Positions 15,784-23,229 of a DNA stretch of 24,405 nucleotides are shown in pieces. A program made the translations under genes and the position numbers. Under the pieces are notes generated by a model. The model had not been told where the DNA came from. It was given only the letters and a program-made list of their open reading frames with translations, and made no database searches. Source of the stretch: an uncultured Hyphomicrobiales bacterium (lineage in GTDB: Bacteria; Pseudomonadota; Alphaproteobacteria; Rhizobiales; Xanthobacteraceae); contig CAITEM010000598.1 of assembly GCA_903891395.1 (NCBI GenBank), positions 1 to 24,405 on the forward strand, read 5' to 3'. How positions within the stretch are numbered: the stretch's first letter is position 1; every line of letters starts with the position of its first letter.

Positions 15784-16278
15784 ATGAACGCTAAACAAGC
15801 CGAGTTTTTGATCCAGCAGCTCGCCGTGGTGCTGGTGGACGATAGCCAGTTTATGCGCAACGTAATCCGCGGTCTGCTCGCCACGATCGGCGTCAAAAAC
15901 GTTCACGAAGCCGCCGACGGCATTACCGCGCTCGATCTGATCCGCGACGTGTTGCCCGACGTCGTGCTGCTCGATTGGGAAATGCCGCTGCTCAGCGGCC
16001 CGGAGCTGGTGCGGATCGTGCGCTCGCCCGGCGTATTTCCAACGCCAGACCTGCCGATCATCATGCTCAGCGGCAATGTCGATCAGCGGCGTGTGGTCGA
16101 GGCGGCCAAGCTCGGCGTCAACGAATTCCTGTGCAAGCCCGTTTCGGCGAAGTCGTTGATGGACCGGTTGATCTCGATTGTGCTCAAGCCCCGGGCGAGC
16201 GTCCGGCTCGGCGAATATTACGGTCCGGCACCGCGTGCGCCGGGAGCGAAAGTAAAATCCGCCGACGCCAGCGTTTGA
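15784..16278 (+). CDS. Single-domain response regulator (CheY-like receiver), paralogue 2
   Basis: A 164-residue lone receiver. It has D19/D20, phospho-acceptor D64 in LDWEMP, S96 in the Thr/Ser position and K118 in FLCKPVS. It aligns without gaps to the receiver at 13683 over about 138 residues, with roughly half of the positions identical, including RSPxxFPxPxxPIIML, RVVEA, GVNEFL, KPVSxKSL and the tail GEYYGPAPR. No output domain is present. The frame is open far upstream inside glpK, but the protein begins logically at ATG 15784, which is 41 bases after the glpK stop; the purine-rich GGGGACGGG upstream is a distant ribosome site. The two genes probably arose by duplication around glpK. 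Confidence 0.88.
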   Translation: MNAKQAEFLIQQLAVVLVDDSQFMRNVIRGLLATIGVKNVHEAADGITALDLIRDVLPDVVLLDWEMPLLSGPELVRIVRSPGVFPTPDLPIIMLSGNVDQRRVVEAAKLGVNEFLCKPVSAKSLMDRLISIVLKPRASVRLGEYYGPAPRAPGAKVKSADASV

Positions 16279-16302
16279 GAACCGATCGCACGCGTTTGAG
16301 AA

Positions 16303-16560
16303 TTATTCGCTGCGGCTTTGGCCCGGCGGGCGGAACAGAAAAATCAGAAACCACACCGGCACGATGATCAGCGAGCCGAGCAGCACGTTCGGCCAAGCCC
16401 AGGTAAAGCCCTGTCTGGCGTAATCCTCGATGCGGTCGGCCGACAGTCCGAACTCGCGCATCAACTGCTCGGCGGTGATGCCGAAATGCGAGAGCATGGC
16501 CCCGACCACCAAGGAGGCGACGATGACTTTGACCAGCGTCCGAACGATAGGATTGAACAT
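16303..16560 (-). CDS. Small two-helix membrane protein (DUF6460-like)
   Basis: An 85-residue protein with two predicted membrane helices, at about 5-25 and 56-78. They are joined by a loop with FGITAEQLMREFGLSADRIEDYARQG, here given only as a description of an amphipathic linker. The pattern VLLGSLIIVPVWFLIFLFRPP near the end resembles the DUF6460 proteins of Hyphomicrobiales as I remember them; this is a tentative match. The AGGT six bases before the ATG is a usable ribosome site. It stands alone on the - strand, convergent with the second receiver gene after 24 bases. Its function is unknown. Confidence 0.72.
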   Translation of the reverse strand: MFNPIVRTLVKVIVASLVVGAMLSHFGITAEQLMREFGLSADRIEDYARQGFTWAWPNVLLGSLIIVPVWFLIFLFRPPGQSRSE

Positions 16561-16695
16561 CCGTGACCTGTCGCGCCGGGTTGACCGGCGGGGTGATTCG
16601 TCTGCGCGGAATCATAGTCGAACAGCCGTTGGCGTGCATGATCTCGCGTCGCGAGGACCGGCCGCTGGGTCCATTCATGCGCAATAAATAAGCAA

Positions 16696-18624
16696 TCAGG
16701 GCTTTTGCGCCGGCGCCTGTTCGGCCGCGGGAATGGCGGCGTCGGCCGGCGCGCCGCCGGTCAGGCGCTCGAGCGCCGAGCGAACCGCGTCGCGCGCGGT
16801 GCGTTCGCGCACGGCGTTGAGCAGCGGTGCGGCCGCGCCCGACCGCCGGATCAGGGCCTCGGGATCGGGCAGCATGATGGGATCGTCCCACGAGCCCTGC
16901 ACGATGAACGGCAGTTCGAAGGGCGCGGTGCCGGGCCGGGCCGCGACGACAAGTGCGGCGGAGCCCTTGAGGTCGAGTTCGCGTTCGGGAATGGAAGCCG
17001 ATCCGTTCAACGCCAGGCGCACCGCCGAGCCTTCGACCTTCATGTCGTCGACCGTCACCGTGCCCTTGACGATCTTGAGCGCGACGGTGATCCGGTCATA
17101 GGGCGTCTTGCCGCTGCGGAATTCGCCGCCGCCTGACAACGGCCGCCGTTCCAGCCGCCGCAGCAATTGTTCGACGTTGAGGCCGGCGAGCGCGCCGTTG
17201 AGGCCGTTGAGACCGGCGGTGCCGTTCAAGGTGCGCGTGACCGCGAGCACGCTTTCGCCGGTGCCTTCGACCGACAGCGACATATTGCCTTTGCCTTCCA
17301 GCCGCTTCAGCCCGAACAGTTGACCGAGGCAGCTTTCCAGATCGACGTCGGTGAATTGCAATTGCGATTTGACGTCGACGCCGGATTCGAAAATGGCCAG
17401 CGCCAGCGAGCCCTGGATCAAGCCGCCATAGGCCTGCGCCTCGCCGATGGTCACGACCAGATGGCCGCCGCGCAGATTGGCGCCGATCGCGGTACGGCCG
17501 ATCTTGGCGCCCGACATGACGACATTGGCCGCCGAAAGCCGCAGATCGAGATCGACACCGGACAATCCATCCAGGCTGATGCGGCCGTTGCTCCACTCGC
17601 GCTGGTTGGCGGTGAGCAGGCGGATGGTGGAAACATAGGGCGACACATCCAGCGTGTCGGAGGCGAGCGTGCCCTGTAGCGTCTTGCGGCCGTCGGTGGC
17701 AAATGTCAGCACGCCCTCGGCGGTGTTGCCGTCGAGTTCGACGTTGACACCGGACAGGCCGATATTGCCGCCGACCACGTTGGTCTGCGCCTTGATGGAA
17801 AAGCGTCCGAAGCCGCCGCCGGGCAGCGGCTGCTGGCCGGTCCAGATTAAGGCGTCGCGCAACGACCCGGCGTCGGCGGCGACAGTGCCTTCGATCTTGA
17901 GCGTCGGCTTGACGCTGATCGAACCTTCGAAGGCCGCCTTCATTGGCGCGCCCGCGACGCGGAGCTTCAGACCGGAGCGGTTGCCGGTGATCGCCGCGGC
18001 AAAGTCGGCCAGCGTCATGCTGGCGTTGATTTGTTCGTCGTGCCAGACGAAGCGTCCCGTGGCGCCGAAACTTTTCGAGATCGACGGCCAGGCCAGCGAC
18101 AGATCGACGTTGCGCACGATCTCATCGACTTTATGCGCGGGGTCGCGCACCAATAGGGTGCCGTCGTCAATGCGCATTTCCGAGAATGCCGGCGTTCGCT
18201 GCGCCGGTTTCTGGCTGCGCGCCAGCGCATCGATCAGGCCGGACCAATTCGATTGACCGCCGGCGTCGAGGTCGACCGCGATGGTCGGCCGTACCAGGGC
18301 GACGTCGGAGATCTCGACGCGGCCGAGCATCAGCGGAAAGAACCGCAGACGCGCCGTCAGTTTTTCGGCGGTGAGCGCTGGGTTGTTGGGATCGCCCAAC
18401 ACGACGTCGGCAAAGCTGACGCTGCCGGACGGGAACAACGACACCGAGGCCTCGCCGCGCAGGACCGGATTGAGGCCGGTGACGGCGCGAATCTCGGCCA
18501 TCGCGCGGTCGCGCACGGTGTCGGCCGAAATCAGATAGCCCGCAGTGGTGAGCACGCCGGCGCCCGCCACGAGTGCGGCGAGCAGGATCAATCCCAAGCG
18601 TTTTAGGCCGGTGGAAGCCGTCAA
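16696..18624 (-). CDS. AsmA family protein
   Basis: A 642-residue protein with one N-terminal membrane helix (about 7-29) and a long extracytoplasmic part, the AsmA/TamB-like layout. AsmA proteins are thought to help move phospholipids between membranes and affect outer-membrane assembly. The N-terminal PVLRGEASVSLFPSGSVSFADVVLGDP region is the typical AsmA start. The C-terminal half has LNGTAGLNGLNGALAGLN and NGSASIPERELDLKGSA, typical of AsmA C-terminal modules. A Pro/Ala-rich tail ends the protein. The start appears to be TTG at 18624, the only initiation codon before the membrane helix in this frame; the ribosome site is not evident, so the start is uncertain. It lies 131 bases downstream of the DUF1194 gene on the same strand. 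Confidence 0.88.
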   Translation of the reverse strand: MTASTGLKRLGLILLAALVAGAGVLTTAGYLISADTVRDRAMAEIRAVTGLNPVLRGEASVSLFPSGSVSFADVVLGDPNNPALTAEKLTARLRFFPLMLGRVEISDVALVRPTIAVDLDAGGQSNWSGLIDALARSQKPAQRTPAFSEMRIDDGTLLVRDPAHKVDEIVRNVDLSLAWPSISKSFGATGRFVWHDEQINASMTLADFAAAITGNRSGLKLRVAGAPMKAAFEGSISVKPTLKIEGTVAADAGSLRDALIWTGQQPLPGGGFGRFSIKAQTNVVGGNIGLSGVNVELDGNTAEGVLTFATDGRKTLQGTLASDTLDVSPYVSTIRLLTANQREWSNGRISLDGLSGVDLDLRLSAANVVMSGAKIGRTAIGANLRGGHLVVTIGEAQAYGGLIQGSLALAIFESGVDVKSQLQFTDVDLESCLGQLFGLKRLEGKGNMSLSVEGTGESVLAVTRTLNGTAGLNGLNGALAGLNVEQLLRRLERRPLSGGGEFRSGKTPYDRITVALKIVKGTVTVDDMKVEGSAVRLALNGSASIPERELDLKGSAALVVAARPGTAPFELPFIVQGSWDDPIMLPDPEALIRRSGAAAPLLNAVRERTARDAVRSALERLTGGAPADAAIPAAEQAPAQKP

Positions 18625-18755
18625 AGGGTGAAAATCCGGTGTTTGGTGTCGTTCGCCGCCGGACTATACCATCGGCTCACGGCAGGCCAACCGTGGAAGG
18701 CCTCTGTGACCCTTTCATGGCTGCTCGGGCCGGCATTTTTCGGGCTGGATGGCTC

Positions 18756-19502
18756 TCACTGAGCCGTTGTTTTCCGCTGACCCGGGATCGTGGCATCGGC
18801 AATCTCGGCGATCATCTTTTTGACGATGGCCTGGCCGAACGAGCCGAAATCTTTTGCCTCAAGCACGAACGAACCGGGCCCGCCGGTGACGTTATCGCGG
18901 TAATATCCCGCCAGACCTCCGGGCGGGTTGGTGTGCTCCGGGTTCCACGCCAAGGGACGTTCGCTCAAGATCACCAGCCCATTGATGGTGATGCCGAGCG
19001 CAAGCGCCTCGTCGCGTGATTGGGTCACGTCGCGCCCCGCATTGTTGGTGCCATCGCCGGACACGTCGACGGTCTGCCGCTCGGCCTTGAAAGGCGCGCG
19101 CGCGATTTGCGCGACCGCGAAATCGATACCGCCGCTGATCGAAGTCCGGTCGGCGAAAGTACGCGGCAGTTCCAGCAGCTTGTCGCCGAACTCTTGTGCC
19201 GCCTTCGGCCCATCGACGATGGTCCAGTCGATCACGACTTTCTGGTTGCCGGCGCCGGACCATTCCAGAAACAGCACGGCGATGCGGTGATTGCGGCCGG
19301 CGCTGACGGCCTCCAGCACGCGCTTGTCGGAAATCGCGGCGGCATAGCCTTCGCGCTGCAGTTTGAATTTTTCATTGTCGACGCTGCGGGACACGTCCGC
19401 CGCCAGCACTAGCAAGAGATCAACCGGCTCCGCCGCGCGGACGGTCGAGGCAAAAGCCGATATCGCGACAAGCAGAACGGCGCAGGAGAGCAAACGGCGC
19501 AT
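18756..19502 (-). CDS. DUF1194 exported von Willebrand factor A-like protein
   Basis: A 248-residue exported protein with a von Willebrand A-like fold. The signal peptide is MRRLLSCAVLLVAISAFAS with a probable cut after VRA (residue 23 or 24). The metal-dependent adhesion site looks complete: D36-x-S38-x-S40 in LAADVSRS, T120 in DRTSISGG, and D150 in SGDGTNN. This agrees with DUF1194 proteins of alphaproteobacteria, whose function is unknown. GTG at 19508 and ATG at 19502 are both in frame; GAGG five bases before the ATG favours 19502. The kinase gene ends 44 bases upstream on the same strand, so read-through from it is possible. Confidence 0.9.
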   Translation of the reverse strand: MRRLLSCAVLLVAISAFASTVRAAEPVDLLLVLAADVSRSVDNEKFKLQREGYAAAISDKRVLEAVSAGRNHRIAVLFLEWSGAGNQKVVIDWTIVDGPKAAQEFGDKLLELPRTFADRTSISGGIDFAVAQIARAPFKAERQTVDVSGDGTNNAGRDVTQSRDEALALGITINGLVILSERPLAWNPEHTNPPGGLAGYYRDNVTGGPGSFVLEAKDFGSFGQAIVKKMIAEIADATIPGQRKTTAQ

Positions 19503-19546
19503 GACCACCTCACCCTGTCGAGTGAGTGAAGTCTAACCCATCCAGC

Positions 19547-22402
19547 CTATTCCGCCAGCATGCGCGTGGCCGGAAACGCCACTTCCACCAGTGTGCCGGT
19601 CTCGACTTGGCTGGTAATGCGGAAACGGGCGTGATTGGCCTCCGACAGCGCCTTGGTGATCGGTAGACCCAGTCCGGTGCCGCTGGAACCCCAGCGCGCG
19701 GCGGTGGCGAGTTGGCGGAACGGCTCCAGCGCGGTCTGCAGTTCCTTTTCGCTCATGCCGACCCCGGTGTCGCGCACGCGCAGCACGATCTCGTGGTCGT
19801 CGTTGACGGCGGTCGAGACGATGACCTGGCCGCCGGCGCCGGTGAACTTGATCGAGTTCGACAACAGATTGAGCGCGATCTGGCGCACCGAACGGGCGTC
19901 GGCCACGATCTGCGGCAGGTTCGCCGGCAGTGAGGTGCGGATGATCACCCGCTCCTTGTTGGCCTCTTCCTGCATGATCGCGACGCAGCTTTGCACCAGG
20001 TCGTTCAGGTTGACGCTGACGAAGGTGAGTTCGAGCTTGCCGGCTTCGATCTTCGACAGATCGAGCAAATCGTTGAGCAGCGAAATAAGGTGGCCGCCGG
20101 AGTGGTGGATGTCCTTGAGGTACTGAGCGTAGCGCTCGTTGCCGATCGGGCCGAAGCGCTCGTCGATCATCACCTCGGAGAAACCGATGATGGCGTTGAG
20201 GGGCGTGCGGATTTCGTGGCTGATCTTGGCGAGGAATTCGGATTTGGCGGTGGAAGCGCGCTCGGCTTGCTGCCGGGCGTTGATCAACTCTTCCTCGGTT
20301 CGTTTCCAGGCGGTGACGTCGCGCAACACCGCGCAAAGTTTCTCGCCATCCTCGATGCGGCCGATAGTGACGTAGAGCGGCACCAGGCCGCCTTGTTTGA
20401 CGCGGCCGATGGCGTCGCGGCCGGGCTCGAGAATGCCGGCGGCGGCGCCGCGCGCCAGCCGTTCGAGATAGTCGGTCACGCTGCGGCGGCTCTCCGGCGC
20501 AAACAGATCGCCGAAGGTCATCTCGGAAAAGTCGGCGGCGTCGTAACCGAACAGCGCCTCGGCGCTGCGATTACCCGACAGGATGCGCCCGGCGCGGTCG
20601 AGCACCAGCACGCCGTCGGTGGCGGTGTGCAGGATCGCGTTTAGCTCGTGGTTTTCCCGCTCAAGCCGGTGCAGCGAACGTTCGGCGGCGCTGGCGCGGT
20701 CGTCGTCGGCCGGCTGGGTGTTGATCATCAGCACCAGCGCGTTTTCGCCGCTCCATGTCACGCTGAACAGTTTGCCTTCGACCGGCTTCTGTTTGCCGTT
20801 GACGGTGGCGATGTTGAGCGTCTTGGCCTTGGTCTTGATGCCGTTGGCCGCGTCTTGCGGCGCGTCCTTGGTCTCGATGAACAGGCTGTCGAGCCCGCCA
20901 GCTTCGGACAAGGCATCAAGATTGGCGTAGCCGGTCCAATCGAGGAAGGCGCGATTGGCATAGACCAGATGATTGAGCCGATAGACCAGAATGCCGACCG
21001 GCAGACGATCGAGGATCGCGCGGCCTTCGGCGGTGTCGCCGTTGCGCGCGGGTTTGGCAGGCTCGGGCGGCGGTGCGGCCACCGCGAAGGGCTCGGGATC
21101 GAATTCATCGGGGGCGGGTACGTCGCTGTGCTTGCCGGTGGCGTTCTTGAGCCGGGCATTGAGTTCGCGCGCCAGTTCTTCAAAAGCGCTGTGTTCGACC
21201 GGGCTTAATGTCGCTTCCGGTGCGGACGGCGCGGTCTGTGGCGGCGTGGGCGGCGCCGGTTGCCGGAATTCCAGAACGTCGGCGCTCGGCTTTTCGACGA
21301 TCGCCGGCGCAGGTGGCTTCGCGGCGGCGATGCGCGTCAGGTCGCGGCAGATGCCGAAGCCACGGAAACCTTCGAACTTGCGGTCGCGATCGAATACCGG
21401 CAGCCCCGACATTTCGACCGCCAGCCGTTCGTTCGAACCATCGACCGGCCAGTGCACGACGAGGCCGCTCCAGGTTTCGCGCGACGCCAGCGCCTGGGCG
21501 ATCTGGCCATGGCCATCGAGTTGCAGCGTCTCGGCGACTTCGGCCCAGGGCCGGTTGAGCACCGCGGCGGTGTTCGGTCCGACGAGCTTGGCGAAGTCGT
21601 CGATGCCGAGCGTGAATCTTGTCGCGGCGTCCATCTGCCAGACGAAGCGCATTTGTTTTGGCCGGTCCGGCACAGGCCGGCTCGGCGTGGCGGAGGCCGC
21701 GATTGCGGCCGCGGCCTCATTGGCGCGCGCACCGGCGTGCGAAACACTGGGCGCCGCGTCGAAGATCGCCAGCAGCGCCACCGTCGCGCCGGCCCCGAGC
21801 CGCAGCATCGTGACGGGTCCGCTGGCGATGTCGCCTTCGGCTTTGCCGTTATGGCTGGCCTCGCTCGCCATGCGTTCGGCGCCGAGCGCGAGCAGGTCGC
21901 GCTTTGCGCCCATCAACTCACGGGCGGAGGAGGTTGCCTCGATCAATTCGCCGTCGGCGGAAAACATCGCCGCCGGCCGGTCGAGGTCGGCCAGCAGGCG
22001 CCGTGCGCGCTCGGGCAGGCCGAGATCCTTGCCGGAGCGTTCGGTCGAAACGATGAGAACGGCAGTGCTGTTGTCGTCGAGGGTAATGCGCGAGCAGAGG
22101 CAGGTCAGCGTGCCGCCGAAGCGCGTGCCGAAGCCGCGCAGCCGTTCGAGCCGGGGCGCTCCGCCGGCCGGGAGCGTACCGGCGAGCCGCGCCACTTGCG
22201 CGGCGCTGACATTGTCCGGTTCAAATTCGAGGGTGCCGAGGGCGGCAGGCGAGGGCGCGTCGAAGACCGCGGCGGCCACCGCATTTCCCCACAGGACGCG
22301 CGGCGCGTCGGCTGCCCATAGCCATACCGGCATCGGGCTCAGGGCATGGGCCGCGAGCCGCGGGTCGGTCAGTCCGGCAGATTGGAACTTCGTCCCATTC
22401 AT
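19547..22402 (-). CDS. Cytosolic PAS-domain sensor histidine kinase, PdhS/PleC/DivJ-like
   Basis: A 951-residue kinase with no membrane segment. An N-terminal region (about 1-240) of divergent PAS-like sequence leads to a conserved block MRFVWQMDAATRFTLG...RGFGICRDL (about 250-355). After an Ala/Pro-rich linker come two PAS domains (about 450-560 and 580-695), a short coiled segment, and the catalytic core. Phospho-acceptor His729 lies in KISHEIRTPLNAIIGFSEVM; the N box is LNLLSNSIKFT, with DTGVGM and GTGLGLPITKAL following. The FRWQMD/RGFG block and the H-box resemble the Brucella polar kinase PdhS and its relatives that act on DivK and CtrA; this is from memory of the family. It could be a cell-cycle kinase or phosphatase. 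GTG 22408 and ATG 22402 are alternative starts; neither has a good ribosome site. The divergent phasin begins 197 bases away. Confidence 0.85.
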   Translation of the reverse strand: MNGTKFQSAGLTDPRLAAHALSPMPVWLWAADAPRVLWGNAVAAAVFDAPSPAALGTLEFEPDNVSAAQVARLAGTLPAGGAPRLERLRGFGTRFGGTLTCLCSRITLDDNSTAVLIVSTERSGKDLGLPERARRLLADLDRPAAMFSADGELIEATSSARELMGAKRDLLALGAERMASEASHNGKAEGDIASGPVTMLRLGAGATVALLAIFDAAPSVSHAGARANEAAAAIAASATPSRPVPDRPKQMRFVWQMDAATRFTLGIDDFAKLVGPNTAAVLNRPWAEVAETLQLDGHGQIAQALASRETWSGLVVHWPVDGSNERLAVEMSGLPVFDRDRKFEGFRGFGICRDLTRIAAAKPPAPAIVEKPSADVLEFRQPAPPTPPQTAPSAPEATLSPVEHSAFEELARELNARLKNATGKHSDVPAPDEFDPEPFAVAAPPPEPAKPARNGDTAEGRAILDRLPVGILVYRLNHLVYANRAFLDWTGYANLDALSEAGGLDSLFIETKDAPQDAANGIKTKAKTLNIATVNGKQKPVEGKLFSVTWSGENALVLMINTQPADDDRASAAERSLHRLERENHELNAILHTATDGVLVLDRAGRILSGNRSAEALFGYDAADFSEMTFGDLFAPESRRSVTDYLERLARGAAAGILEPGRDAIGRVKQGGLVPLYVTIGRIEDGEKLCAVLRDVTAWKRTEEELINARQQAERASTAKSEFLAKISHEIRTPLNAIIGFSEVMIDERFGPIGNERYAQYLKDIHHSGGHLISLLNDLLDLSKIEAGKLELTFVSVNLNDLVQSCVAIMQEEANKERVIIRTSLPANLPQIVADARSVRQIALNLLSNSIKFTGAGGQVIVSTAVNDDHEIVLRVRDTGVGMSEKELQTALEPFRQLATAARWGSSGTGLGLPITKALSEANHARFRITSQVETGTLVEVAFPATRMLAE

Positions 22403-22424
22403 GCTCACGTCGCATAAATTACGG

Positions 22425-22439
22425 CTAATAAAGCCTTAA
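22425..22439 (-). promoter_or_regulatory. CtrA-like binding motif upstream of PdhS-like kinase
   Basis: On the - strand this reads TTAA-N7-TTAG, one mismatch from the CtrA consensus TTAA-N7-TTAA. It ends 23 bases before the kinase start codon. A motif with this little information is expected by chance sometimes, but its position ahead of a PdhS-like kinase gene makes it worth testing. Confidence 0.35.
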
Positions 22440-22587
22440 TACGGCTGGTTGGACCGTGCGTCCACGACACAAGACCTGACACGGCCGGCGAACCGGTGAT
22501 AACGTTAATGTACGGGTTCCAAGGGTAGCGTCGCCGGGACGTGGACCTAGATAACCGTAGAGCCGGGGCCACCGGCGGCGCACATAC

Positions 22588-22593
22588 AGGAGG
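22588..22593 (+). promoter_or_regulatory. Strong ribosome-binding site of first phasin
   Basis: AGGAGG, five bases before the ATG at 22599, is a perfect Shine-Dalgarno sequence. It fixes the start at 22599 instead of the in-frame GTG at 22596 and suggests high expression. Confidence 0.8.
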
Positions 22594-22598
22594 TTGTG

Positions 22599-22976
22599 AT
22601 GGCGAAAGACGGTAATGCAAACTTCGAGATCCCGGCGGAGATGCGGGCCTTTGCCGAAAAGAGCGTGGCGCAGGCCAAACTGGCGTTCGACAGCTTCATC
22701 TCGGCCGCCCAGCAGGCCGTCAACACCGCGGAAACCCATGCCGCGACCGCACGCGTCGGCGCCAAGGAAGCGGGCGACCTCGCCATGACCTTCGCCGAGC
22801 GCAACATCGCGTCGTCGTTCGATTTCGCGCAGCGGCTGTTGCAGGCCAAGGACCCGCAGGAAGTCGCCACGCTTCACGCCGAATACGTGAAGAGCCAGGT
22901 CACGACCCTCACCGAGCAGGCCAAAGAGCTGAGCAAGCAAGCCGCCAAGATCGCCGGGCAGACCACCCCGCACTGA
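22599..22976 (+). CDS. Phasin family protein (granule-associated), short
   Basis: A 125-residue phasin, a surface protein of polyhydroxyalkanoate granules that controls granule number and size. It is almost wholly predicted alpha-helical with amphipathic stretches, without signal peptide. The FAEKSVAQAKLAFDSFISAAQQAV start, the FAERNIASSFDFAQRLLQAKDPQEVATLHAEYVKSQV-type centre and the TLTEQAKELSKQAAK end match the phasin_2 pattern. (Segments are quoted for orientation only.) It has a perfect ribosome site at 22588-22593. A second phasin gene follows 253 bases later. It is divergent from the PdhS-like kinase. The family call is firm. Confidence 0.92.
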   Translation: MAKDGNANFEIPAEMRAFAEKSVAQAKLAFDSFISAAQQAVNTAETHAATARVGAKEAGDLAMTFAERNIASSFDFAQRLLQAKDPQEVATLHAEYVKSQVTTLTEQAKELSKQAAKIAGQTTPH

Positions 22977-22987
22977 CGGCCATTTGT

Positions 22988-23031
22988 CCGGCATTCGCCG
23001 CACGGGCGCTCGGTTCCGCCCCGGCATTCGC
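22988..23031 (+). repeat. Pair of 11-base direct repeats after first phasin
   Basis: CCGGCATTCGC occurs at 22988-22998 and again at 23021-23031, 33 bases apart start to start, about three helical turns. They sit in the gap between the two phasin genes. Confidence 0.6.
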
Positions 23032-23060
23032 GTGGCAATTTTCAGGTATTTTTGTGCGTC

Positions 23061-23101
23061 GCAATATTTTTATTGCATTGCACCACGGGCGGCATTAGAC
23101 A
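23061..23101 (+). promoter_or_regulatory. Candidate phasin promoter with overlapping inverted repeat
   Basis: A perfect inverted repeat GCAATA-TTTT-TATTGC lies at 23061-23076, directly followed by ATTGCACC. A possible promoter overlaps it: TTGCAT at 23073-23078 as -35, a 17-base spacer, and TAGACA at 23096-23101 as -10. Both hexamers are only half matches. In Paracoccus and relatives the repressor PhaR binds TGC/GCA-type symmetric sites ahead of phasin genes, so this is a candidate PhaR operator for the second phasin, whose start is about 130 bases downstream. Confidence 0.4.
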
Positions 23102-23229
23102 TGGTTTACAACCTCGCCTTGGCGCCTCGTTGGTGTCTCCTTGCGGTGTTGAAACAGGCGCGAACCGGCATGCCGAGGGCGGCGGTTCGCTGATAGCCCG
23201 TGCCGCCCTCCTAGCCGAGGAATCACGCT

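Noticed and set aside
20991..22439. 482-residue + strand open frame opposite the PdhS-like kinase
   Set aside because: Ser/Arg/Ala-rich antisense shadow without a domain.
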